From Roseivirga sp. (GTDB taxonomy: Bacteria; Bacteroidota; Bacteroidia; Cytophagales; Cyclobacteriaceae), in the NCBI GenBank assembly GCA_029262895.1, contig JAJCYM010000064.1, positions 1 through 64,000 on the forward strand: a stretch of DNA of 64,000 nt, in the 5' to 3' direction. This document shows positions 31,902 to 38,197 of the stretch, in pieces. The notes under the pieces were generated by a model. It saw nothing but the letters and a program-made list of their open reading frames with translations. It was not told the DNA's origin and made no database searches. Made by a program: the position numbers and the translations under genes. Position 1 is the stretch's first letter; every line of letters begins with the position of its first letter.

Positions 31902-32567
31902 ATGACTGATAGCCAAATAATAGATTTTATAATCACGGCATATAGAGCCGTTATAATTCCGCTAATTTTTGGCATTATCGTTTACAAAAAAATGCGCGTT
32001 CGTGAACGCGCATTTTTTTATCTGATATTGTCCTACGCCCTTATGACAATACTTCAAAATTTGACGCACCAATCAAACAATATCTATACAATTTACTTAG
32101 GGCGGAGTATTGAGGTTATCTTGGCCTCCTGGGCATTATATCTTCCCTTTCTAAGCAAAAAAACTAGGCCATTTCTCGTTGGTGGAGTGTCGCTCTTAGT
32201 CTTGATAACCATTTCTGAAGGTCTATTAGTGTCAAATGGCTTTGAAAAATATAACAGCGTCTCTCAAACCTTGATGTCAATTTTTCTTATAGGACTAGCA
32301 CTTTATAGCCTAATCAAGCTTAGAAAAAATGAAATGGTGTTAAGTCTATCGCAAGAGCCATTTTTTTGGTTCGCCCTCTATATCGCCATTTTCCATGCGG
32401 GAAATATTGTGACTTTTGCGACTGAAAAAGCAATTATGGATGCATCAAATGATTTGCTTTTAGATATGGCGTTTATTAAAAGCATTATCTATGTCCTAGG
32501 ACTGATTCTTATGTGCATTGGCCTTTGGCAAATCAAAAAACGCCCTACATCTAGCTCAATTAATTAG
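31902..32567 (+). CDS. Seven-helix integral membrane protein, unknown
   Basis: The 221-residue protein is almost wholly hydrophobic, with about seven helices: near 8–28, 36–55, 60–78, 88–108, 120–138, 153–172 and 185–208. Short basic loops follow helix 1 (KKMRVRERA) and helix 5 (KLRKNE), which points to a cytoplasmic side there. It resembles the stand-alone 7TM sensor modules seen before signalling domains in Bacteroidota, but no output domain is attached, and this likeness is weak. The coding sequence contains a perfect terminator-type hairpin at 31986–32019, about 85 bp after the start. The topology needs helix 1, which supports the start at 31902 rather than one after the hairpin. Confidence 0.65.
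   Translation: MTDSQIIDFIITAYRAVIIPLIFGIIVYKKMRVRERAFFYLILSYALMTILQNLTHQSNNIYTIYLGRSIEVILASWALYLPFLSKKTRPFLVGGVSLLVLITISEGLLVSNGFEKYNSVSQTLMSIFLIGLALYSLIKLRKNEMVLSLSQEPFFWFALYIAIFHAGNIVTFATEKAIMDASNDLLLDMAFIKSIIYVLGLILMCIGLWQIKKRPTSSSIN
31986..32019 (+). terminator. Perfect terminator-type hairpin inside a coding sequence (possible attenuator)
   Basis: AAAAAAATGCGCGTT (31986–32000) and AACGCGCATTTTTTT (32005–32019) are perfectly inverted over 15 bp around the 4-nt loop CGTG. The GC core plus A- and T-tracts give the form of a bidirectional intrinsic terminator. It lies in frame within the seven-helix protein gene, encoding residues around KKMRVRERAFF. Confidence 0.75.
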
Positions 32568-32654
32568 TAATTTTTTTACACCAAAGCCTCCAAAATTGAA
32601 CTTTTTAGCATAATCACTGTGTTCATAGTAGAATTACATTATTTCAATATTTTC

Positions 32655-32685
32655 TTTGACTGAAAATGATCTTTAACTATTTTTT
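32655..32685 (+). promoter_or_regulatory. Promoter of the first membrane-tethered HTH gene
   Basis: TTTG (32655–32658) and TATTTTTT (32678–32685, seven of eight positions matching TAnnTTTG) are spaced by exactly 19 bp, as in Bacteroidota -33/-7 promoters. The ATG follows 48 bp later. The paralogous gene at 34222 has the same arrangement. Confidence 0.55.
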
Positions 32686-32733
32686 TACAAACTTAATGAG
32701 TATTTTTACGTCTATTATTGTGCAGAAAGAAAT

Positions 32734-33078
32734 ATGGAGCAGCAGATCAACGCTATAGTAATTTATTTAAGCTCGGCAGTGTTTGTCGGACTTGTGTCAG
32801 TACTCGCCTTTTACCTTTACAGTCACAAAAAGAAAGAGGGGATAAGCTATCGTGCGGCAATTTTTACCATCAGCAATTTTGTGAGGCAACGCTATTCCAG
32901 TAAGGATGCGGTTGAGCAATTTTGCGAAGAATATGACATTCCAGAAAAGCAATCTTTTCTGCAAGCCATCCAGGCTGAGGGCAGTGAGGTTTTAATTCCA
33001 CAGACCATTGCTCAGGCCCTAAACAAAATAGGATATAAAGTACACCTTGTAAACAAGGTGTACTATATCCAAGACTAG
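32734..33078 (+). CDS. Membrane-tethered small protein with HTH-like domain (paralogue A)
   Basis: The 114-residue protein has one N-terminal membrane helix (about 8–29, IVIYLSSAVFVGLVSVLAFYLY) followed by basic KKK, so the N-terminus is outside and the rest is cytoplasmic. The cytoplasmic part (about 38–108) contains VEQFCEEYDIPEKQSFLQAI and IAQALNKIGYKVHLV, which has the helix spacing of an Xre-like helix-turn-helix. It is clearly homologous to the product of 34222–34572, with shared blocks FCEEY-x-IP, SF-x-QAI, and ALNKIG-x-x-V-x-LVN. No extracellular sensor domain is present. It could be a membrane-bound transcription factor or a partner-binding protein; DNA binding is inference. Confidence 0.7.
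   Translation: MEQQINAIVIYLSSAVFVGLVSVLAFYLYSHKKKEGISYRAAIFTISNFVRQRYSSKDAVEQFCEEYDIPEKQSFLQAIQAEGSEVLIPQTIAQALNKIGYKVHLVNKVYYIQD
33039..33064. repeat. Perfect 12-bp inverted repeat at the 3' end of paralogue A
   Basis: AGTACACCTTGT (33039–33050) and ACAAGGTGTACT (33053–33064) are perfectly inverted with a 2-bp centre. It lies in the last codons of the gene, across L-V-N-K. There is no T-run directly after it, so it is more likely an operator or RNA stem than a terminator. Confidence 0.55.
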
Positions 33079-33106
33079 TCTTAACCTAACTACTAACTAA
33101 AAAATT

Positions 33107-33955
33107 TTACCAAAGAAAAAGGCTGGAGATGTTTCGCTTCCAAAAGCGCGCCTTTTGCAAAGTCTTTAATTCCGCTGTTACATTTCTGAGCGTTCCCACG
33201 CGGCTGTTCTCAATGCTGAGATCATTGAATTTTTTAACTTCTGATTCCTGCAACACCGTTTCGTCCAAAACAGAATCTTCTATCGTCAACTGACTTTTAT
33301 GTTCCCCCATGGGTTTAATGTTTTTTAAGCTCACCTGTGATTTGCTATAATCGCAGTTCTTGATTTTGAATTCATCGGTAACCACACCATCTATACTCAG
33401 ACGAGAGTGCTCACCAAACGATCCGATCTCAACACGAGAGGCGTTCAGCTTTTTGATGTCAATTTCACCAAACTGCTCAGGGCAGATGTATACTGAGGAT
33501 TCAGTCATTCCGGAATTAAGGAATCCGTTATGACTGAAGGTGGCCCTCAGCACATTGTTATAGCAGCCCAAATGAAATTTCTCGAAACTTCTGTTTTGGA
33601 CAATGGACAAATCGTTGATGGAGGTTCTGTCAAAATTCAGTTCTCCAATTTTTTTGTTGTCTTTAACACTAACCCGATTGATAGTGCTATTGTACATTCC
33701 TAATTTGCCTACCTCAGAATTCTCGAAGGAGAAGTTATCTCCGATAAGGTGTTTGAACTTAAGCGAACCAATGAACTCGCAATTCCTGATGACAATGGAA
33801 TTGAATTTAATGCGAGGAAATTCCAGCGAATAAATAGAACGGACTCCGTCAATGACCACCGGCTCTTTTACCTGAATATCATAAGGGTTCAATCGGAACT
33901 CGATGTCCTCCCCCTTAATCACTCTCAGTACATCCTTGGCTTTTAGAAGTCTCAT
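33107..33955 (-). CDS. Unknown protein with beta-helix-like repeats
   Basis: The 282-residue protein lacks a signal peptide or membrane segment. About 40–250 is a run of short strands of the kind IVIRNCEFIGSLKFKHL, GDNFSFENSEVGKLGMYNSTINRVSV, SRLSIDGVVTDEFKIKNCDYS and LTIEDSVLDETVL, each about 20–22 residues per turn, as in right-handed beta-helix or pentapeptide-like proteins. The N-terminus (LLKAKDVLRVIKGEDIEFRLNP) is separate. It has a weak likeness to the middle of the protein at 1874–3256. It sits between two homologous membrane-tethered HTH-like genes and is divergent from the second. Its role is unknown; binding of a partner or of DNA by mimicry is possible but unsupported. Confidence 0.6.
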   Translation of the reverse strand: MRLLKAKDVLRVIKGEDIEFRLNPYDIQVKEPVVIDGVRSIYSLEFPRIKFNSIVIRNCEFIGSLKFKHLIGDNFSFENSEVGKLGMYNSTINRVSVKDNKKIGELNFDRTSINDLSIVQNRSFEKFHLGCYNNVLRATFSHNGFLNSGMTESSVYICPEQFGEIDIKKLNASRVEIGSFGEHSRLSIDGVVTDEFKIKNCDYSKSQVSLKNIKPMGEHKSQLTIEDSVLDETVLQESEVKKFNDLSIENSRVGTLRNVTAELKTLQKARFWKRNISSLFLW

Positions 33956-34040
33956 TTGGTTGTTTTGACTTTATGAATTTGAAAATCCACAGGTCATTTT
34001 CCTAATATTTTACCCCCTAACAGGGCAAGAATCATAGGGC

Positions 34041-34070
34041 TTTAAGGCCAAATTATAATTTGGTCTTAAA
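34041..34070. promoter_or_regulatory. 30-bp near-perfect palindrome in a divergent promoter region
   Basis: The sequence from TTTAAGGCCAAATTA (34041–34055) to TAATTTGGTCTTAAA (34056–34070) is palindromic at 28 of 30 positions; only one base pair (G against A) breaks it. It lies between the divergent starts of the beta-helix gene (33955) and the HTH paralogue B (34222), about 40 bp before the -33 element of the latter. It has the size and symmetry of an operator for a dimeric regulator. Confidence 0.55.
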
Positions 34071-34109
34071 TCATGCCTTACGAGCTTGTAAAGACATTTT
34101 CGCAATATA

Positions 34110-34140
34110 TTTGAGGGGGTATTTTTTTTACATATCTTTA
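34110..34140 (+). promoter_or_regulatory. Promoter of the second membrane-tethered HTH gene
   Basis: TTTG (34110–34113) and TATCTTTA (34133–34140, seven of eight positions of TAnnTTTG) are 19 bp apart. Transcription would start near 34147, leaving a leader of about 75 nt before the ATG. Confidence 0.6.
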
Positions 34141-34221
34141 GAAAAATTGTCCTCAACTGCCAATTTTTCAACTCGATTTCTACCAAAAATCGAAAGACCT
34201 GAATAACGACCTAAGACACGA

Positions 34222-34572
34222 ATGAACGAGCAACTCGTTTACCTGGTATCCTATGCTGCCGCGATCATCATCACCATACTGGTGGTATTGTTCGGGCTCT
34301 ATCTGTATTACGATAAGAAGCGAGCAGGCATCAACTATCGAAGGGCCATCACCACGATCAATGAATTTATCGTGGAGCGCTATGGCGATAGGCGTGGGTC
34401 CAAGAAGAAGTTCTGTGAGGAATACGGTATCCCCAATCACAAGTCATTTATTCAGGCCATCAACCCTGACAGTAAAATAGAAACCCCCAAGATAGTGGCC
34501 GAGGCGCTGAACAAGATTGGCCATGAGGTAGAGCTCGTAAACGAGTCCATTTACAAGAACAAGGCCGGTTGA
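34222..34572 (+). CDS. Membrane-tethered small protein with HTH-like domain (paralogue B)
   Basis: The 116-residue paralogue of the product of 32734–33078 has a membrane helix at about 5–29 (LVYLVSYAAAIIITILVVLF) followed by DKKR, then an HTH-like domain containing KKKFCEEYGIPNHKSFIQAI and IVAEALNKIGHEVELVN. By eye the two are about 40% identical along their whole length. A shorter inverted repeat (CTCGT/ACGAG) occurs over the same L-V-N-E codons that carry the 12-bp repeat in paralogue A. Its own promoter and the 30-bp palindrome lie upstream. The pairing of two such genes around a beta-helix-like gene suggests a small functional unit, role unknown. Confidence 0.7.
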   Translation: MNEQLVYLVSYAAAIIITILVVLFGLYLYYDKKRAGINYRRAITTINEFIVERYGDRRGSKKKFCEEYGIPNHKSFIQAINPDSKIETPKIVAEALNKIGHEVELVNESIYKNKAG

Positions 34573-34788
34573 CATTCGCTTACCACCTGTCACATTTTTC
34601 GAAAAGCTTTATTCACCATTAAAATTTATGTGCCGTCTCTTTTTAATCATGTAAACGGTTGATATTTAGGTTTATAAGTGCTTAATTCATTCCCTCCTTT
34701 CTCCACCAATACTTGTATCTAATCAAAAGACTAGCTAAGTTATATATGGCAAAACACTGAAAGACAATTACTTAAACCCGTTCAACCA

Positions 34789-35166
34789 ATGAAATTTGGA
34801 ACTCAGCTAGCAACTTATGTAGGTGACATACAAAGTGAACCCAAAGTTGAAACTCATATTAAAAACTGGATCGACAGTAATACGCTTTTTGTAGACCAGC
34901 GCTATGTCTGGAGAGTTGGCCTCACCACGGCCGAAGAAATTCTCCGTATAGAATCTCAAATCAGACAGGACTTACAGTGTAAACATTGGAAATATTGGAG
35001 GGTTGAAAATTTCAATGATGCCATGCGCCTGATACGCGAGTTCAACAAGCATCCTCATATCTTCAAGTCTGTATTAAACGACTATAAAGGCAAAGGTGCT
35101 TTTTTGTTTGTCTATAAAACGCTGATTCCCAATGGGAGCTTCTTTTTTCACACGCTGCGGTCGTAA
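34789..35166 (+). CDS. Unknown small protein (125 residues)
   Basis: This cytoplasmic protein has no signal peptide or membrane helix. Helix-like segments are TAEEILRIESQIRQDLQ and FNDAMRLIREFNKHPHIF, with aromatic-rich strands between (HWKYWRVENF) and at the end (FLFVYKTLIPNGSFFFHTL). I do not recognise it. It lies 216 bp after paralogue B and about 50 bp before another small gene, on the same strand, and may share an operon with the latter. Confidence 0.6.
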   Translation: MKFGTQLATYVGDIQSEPKVETHIKNWIDSNTLFVDQRYVWRVGLTTAEEILRIESQIRQDLQCKHWKYWRVENFNDAMRLIREFNKHPHIFKSVLNDYKGKGAFLFVYKTLIPNGSFFFHTLRS

Positions 35167-35190
35167 TTAAATTTCCGTTTTAGCGTTATA

Positions 35191-35221
35191 GCGCATATAT
35201 TTTTTATTTTTATATATGCGC
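35191..35221 (+). promoter_or_regulatory. AT-rich hairpin that contains the start codon of the next gene
   Basis: GCGCATATAT (35191–35200) and ATATATGCGC (35212–35221) are perfectly inverted over 10 bp around an 11-nt loop. The ATG at 35216–35218 is inside the right arm. In RNA this would occlude the start region, as in thermosensor-type or protein-controlled translation switches; it could also be a DNA operator. Confidence 0.5.
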
Positions 35222-35473
35222 CTGGAACCGTATGATTTCTTAAACTATCCCATCAAAGAGCAAATTCAAATGCTCTATAAGGAGGGGTCGTTTATAGTTT
35301 CCATTCGCTACTACGGTTACAAAATCAATCTCTTCCTTTTAGAAGACTTTTACATTGAAGTGTTCTATAACCACAAGCTTGATAAGATTGAAAAAATAGA
35401 GCAACTAGACTTTGCGCATAGCCGAATGAAATTCTATAACGATCAGATTTCCCTACCCTCGCTGGCCAGCTAG
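35216..35473 (+). CDS. Small unknown protein, 85 residues
   Basis: The protein reads MRLEPYDFLNYPIKEQIQML…YYGYKINLFLLEDFYIEVFYNHKLDKIEKIEQL. The pattern 'short helix, then NLF-x-L-x-x-FY-x-EVFYN' resembles a small Bacteroidota family of unknown function that, from memory, often appears in accessory regions. There is no signal peptide. The start lies in a perfect hairpin. The 3' end overlaps the 3' end of coaE (opposite strand) by 21 bp, so the two transcripts would form a short antisense duplex. Confidence 0.6.
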   Translation: MRLEPYDFLNYPIKEQIQMLYKEGSFIVSIRYYGYKINLFLLEDFYIEVFYNHKLDKIEKIEQLDFAHSRMKFYNDQISLPSLAS

Positions 35474-36070
35474 TTCCGAAAGTTCTTTGTGCAGTCTTAA
35501 AATGTGAGGCAACAGCAGTTCCTCCTCATTGTTACTGATCACGTAGTCGGCATGTTTTTTAAAGGCGGAATCGCTGAGCTGCTTATCCATAATAGCAGCC
35601 ACTTCCTCTTTGCTTCTGTGGTGGTCTCTAAGCAACACGCGCTTGGTTCGGGTCTCCTTTGTTGCAGTAACCACGATCAGCTTGTCAAGGCTCTTATATG
35701 AGCCCGATTCAATAAGTAAGGCAGCTTCCTTGATCAGGTATGGACTGGCCAGATGCTCCGACACCCAATTGGCGAAGTCCTCTCCTACTTTGGGATGAAC
35801 CAGGCCATTGAGTTTTTGAAGTTCCTCGGTATTGTTAAAAACCCTGTCGGCCAGATATGACTTGTCTAAGCCACCATCTGCCGTATAGCTTTCATTGCCA
35901 AAGGCGGATTTGATTTGGTTGATGAGGCCCGCATTTTCAACCATCAGCATTCTGGCGCGAGTGTCTGCCTCATAGATTGGGATGCTTAAGTGTTGAAAGA
36001 CCTTGCAAACCATGGACTTACCGGCACCTATTCCTCCCGTAATTCCTACCAGAAGTGGTTGTTTACTCAT
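35453..36070 (-). CDS. coaE: Dephospho-CoA kinase
   Basis: The 205-residue enzyme phosphorylates dephospho-CoA to coenzyme A, the last step of CoA synthesis. The P-loop is GITGGIGAGKS (about 9–19). The fold continues with IPIYEADTRARML (substrate region), LNGLVHPKVGEDF and the lid segment RVLLRDHHRSKEEVAAIMDKQ. Length is normal. The start overlaps the end of the YbbR gene by 8 bp. It is the last gene of the nusB operon; its 3' end overlaps a plus-strand small gene. Confidence 0.93.
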   Translation of the reverse strand: MSKQPLLVGITGGIGAGKSMVCKVFQHLSIPIYEADTRARMLMVENAGLINQIKSAFGNESYTADGGLDKSYLADRVFNNTEELQKLNGLVHPKVGEDFANWVSEHLASPYLIKEAALLIESGSYKSLDKLIVVTATKETRTKRVLLRDHHRSKEEVAAIMDKQLSDSAFKKHADYVISNNEEELLLPHILRLHKELSELAGQRG

Positions 36071-37040
36071 AGTTCACTTTCACCCGCACAGTTTCTATCG
36101 ACAAACCTTTGATGTAGGACATCTGAATGCCGGCCTTTATCTCAATAGTAGAGTCCAGCAAATTCAGTGTATTGAAGTCAGCCATCAATGATAGCTCAAC
36201 GGTATCGGCAACTTGGTCTATAAAACGCTCATCCTTGCGATAAAAAACTCTAACTCTGGAGGGAAAAATTGTTAAGGTAGAGTCTTCGGCATTAACCAAT
36301 TCCACGGAGCGCATTTCATCGAAATCTATGAACTCGGTCACTTCAAAAATGGCCCTTACCTCTGAAACATCGGCATTGATTAGGGAAGAACCCAGTGATG
36401 GAATTTCAAATTGATCATCTACATTATCATCAAAGGAGTTACTTCCGGGGTAGACAATAAAAGGGTTGGAGAATGCATTAACGAGATTTTCCGGCCCCTC
36501 TAATTCAATATATTTTGGTTCCAGGTTTATAGAAGAGGTAATCTCATGACCTTCATCTAAAACAATGGAGATGCTATCAAAAGCGACAGGGATTCTGCGT
36601 TTGACTCTTTTCTGAATATTATAGAAAAGGGTGTCGTTTAAAATAAAGTTGAGGTTAATATCGGTCATACTTGCCGAGAGGTCTCCTCTCAAGGTACTGG
36701 AGAGGTGGTATCTCAAGACAGAAGGATCTTCCAGGTCAATTGAAATTGGCTCCATACCAAAACCAAACGACCTTGTCATCAGATCCCAGCCTCCACCGGT
36801 TACATCTATCGGAAGTTTGTCTGGCAACTCTGACACTGCCACATAGAGATTGGGGTCGTATTTAAATTCAATTGGGTATTGAATCTGTGTGGTGTAATCG
36901 GCTTTGTTGAGTGCACTAAAAAACCAAAAGGTGGTGGATATCAAAATACAGAATACCACCACCTTAAGCTTTTCATCCTTTCTACTAGGTGTGTAGAAGG
37001 AGCTTCTTAGTTTTTCAATTATTTCTTCAGCACTCTTCAA
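36063..37040 (-). CDS. YbbR-domain membrane-anchored protein
   Basis: The 325-residue protein has a single membrane helix (about 24–42, VVVFCILISTTFWFFSALN) and a periplasmic part of YbbR-like beta domains (about 50–320; for example LPDKLPIDVTGGGWDLM and EITSSINLEPKYIELEGPENL). In Firmicutes YbbR (CdaR) regulates the c-di-AMP cyclase next to it; in this Bacteroidota order no cyclase is adjacent, so that role should not be carried over. It is between yajC and coaE in a conserved operon and is translationally coupled to coaE. Confidence 0.87.
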   Translation of the reverse strand: MKSAEEIIEKLRSSFYTPSRKDEKLKVVVFCILISTTFWFFSALNKADYTTQIQYPIEFKYDPNLYVAVSELPDKLPIDVTGGGWDLMTRSFGFGMEPISIDLEDPSVLRYHLSSTLRGDLSASMTDINLNFILNDTLFYNIQKRVKRRIPVAFDSISIVLDEGHEITSSINLEPKYIELEGPENLVNAFSNPFIVYPGSNSFDDNVDDQFEIPSLGSSLINADVSEVRAIFEVTEFIDFDEMRSVELVNAEDSTLTIFPSRVRVFYRKDERFIDQVADTVELSLMADFNTLNLLDSTIEIKAGIQMSYIKGLSIETVRVKVNYE

Positions 37041-37046
37041 TCACGT

Positions 37047-37355
37047 TTAAGATTTAGCAGCTTGTTTCTTGGTAGACTCAAGAGAAATAGCAGAACGTTC
37101 AAACTTGATCTTGGCACCCTTCTCAAGGTCCAGGGTCACAGTTTCGTCATCAATGGCAGAAACTCTGCCGTGAATTCCTCCAATGGTCACGATGTCGTCA
37201 CCCTTTTTGATCTCACTGATGAACTTCTTCTGGTCTTTCTGCTTTTTTTGTTGCGGACGAATCATAAAAAAATAAAAGATGATCGCAATGCCGCCAAACA
37301 GGATTAGTGTACTTGTGCCACCGCCCCCTGGTGCTTGTAATAGAATGCTATACAT
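37047..37355 (-). CDS. yajC: Preprotein translocase subunit YajC
   Basis: The 102-residue protein has a single membrane helix (about 16–33, LILFGGIAIIFYFFMI) followed by RPQQKKQKDQKKF and a small cytoplasmic SH3-like domain containing GDDIVTIGGIHGRVSAI, the family signature. YajC associates with SecDF and assists protein export. Its 5' end is 3 bp from the DUF1573 stop, in the nusB operon. Confidence 0.94.
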   Translation of the reverse strand: MYSILLQAPGGGGTSTLILFGGIAIIFYFFMIRPQQKKQKDQKKFISEIKKGDDIVTIGGIHGRVSAIDDETVTLDLEKGAKIKFERSAISLESTKKQAAKS

Positions 37356-37358
37356 AAA

Positions 37359-37871
37359 TTAATCTTCAGAAGCGACTTGTACCAGTCCTCTAAGGCTTAG
37401 TCTTGTTTGTCTTGGGCTTGTATTCGCAACCACGGTGATCACAGGACTTTGCTGACCTGATTTTCCTTTGCTGTCATAACGAATCACAACTTCACCTGAT
37501 CCACCTGGAGGGATTGGCTCTCTGGTGTGGTTCGGCACTGTACATCCACAAGAAGCTGAAGTGCTCTCAATCTGCAAGTCACCTGTTCCGTTGTTGGTAA
37601 ACTTGAAGGTGTAGTCCACTACTTCGCCTTGCTTGATAGTTCCAAAGTTGTACAGGGTCTGCTCCCATTTGAATGAAGCACCGCTGCTCACAGTTGGCTC
37701 AGCCTGGGTAGTAGCTGTAGGCTGCTGTGCAGGTCTAACAACACCAGTAGTTTCCAATTGGTTGATTCTTCTCTCCAAATTGGCAATTCTCTTTTCCATG
37801 TCTGCATTTCCGCAGCCCGCTGTAACAAAAAGTACAGCCACGATACTTAGTAAGCTTATTTTAGTTTTCAT
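37359..37871 (-). CDS. DUF1573 lipoprotein
   Basis: The 170-residue protein has a lipoprotein signal peptide (lipobox TAGC, cysteine near 20), then a short coiled coil (MEKRIANLERRINQLETT), a proline/threonine linker (about 45–65), and a DUF1573 Ig-like domain (about 68–165, FKWEQTLYNFGTIKQGEVVD and STSASCGCTVPNHTREPI). The SCGCT motif is diagnostic for DUF1573. It is exported and anchored in the envelope; its job is unknown. The gene sits between YtxH and yajC genes in the conserved operon. Confidence 0.9.
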   Translation of the reverse strand: MKTKISLLSIVAVLFVTAGCGNADMEKRIANLERRINQLETTGVVRPAQQPTATTQAEPTVSSGASFKWEQTLYNFGTIKQGEVVDYTFKFTNNGTGDLQIESTSASCGCTVPNHTREPIPPGGSGEVVIRYDSKGKSGQQSPVITVVANTSPRQTRLSLRGLVQVASED

Positions 37872-37883
37872 GTTTATAAGGGT

Positions 37884-38189
37884 TTATTCTTTTTCTCCTG
37901 ATTTAATCTGACCTATGAGATCATCCACATCGTTAAGCAATTGCTCAGCTTTCTGCCTGGCTTCAGACACTACCTTCTGCCCTTCAGTTTTTGCTGAGGA
38001 CGAAATTTCATGCTTCCCGTTGATCAAATCTTCCAGAAGATCTTCTAATTGTTTTTTATACTTATCCAGTTGATACGACAATTTGCCTCTGGTGTTTGAA
38101 CCTTTGTCAGGGGCATATAAAATGCCAATGATCGCTCCGGTTGCAGCGCCAATTACAAATGCCAATAAATTACTAGAACCTTTACTCAT
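37884..38189 (-). CDS. YtxH-domain protein
   Basis: The 101-residue protein has one membrane helix (about 8–27, LLAFVIGAATGAIIGILYAP) containing the glycine-rich YtxH motif G-A-x-x-G-A-x-x-G-x-L-x-A-P, then an amphipathic helical tail (about 40–100). YtxH proteins are linked to stress responses in Firmicutes, but a molecular role is not established. It lies 8 bp after nusB on the same strand. Confidence 0.88.
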   Translation of the reverse strand: MSKGSSNLLAFVIGAATGAIIGILYAPDKGSNTRGKLSYQLDKYKKQLEDLLEDLINGKHEISSSAKTEGQKVVSEARQKAEQLLNDVDDLIGQIKSGEKE

Positions 38190-38197
38190 TATTACTT

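Noticed and set aside
31356-32567. Ribosomally made, modified peptide system (Cys-rich end plus membrane protein)
   Set aside because: No maturation enzyme, protease or leader-like pattern was found nearby, and the protein is long for a precursor.
32734-34572. Toxin–antitoxin module
   Set aside because: The HTH-like parts resemble antitoxins, but both proteins carry a membrane helix, no toxin-like partner is adjacent, and the genes have separate promoters.
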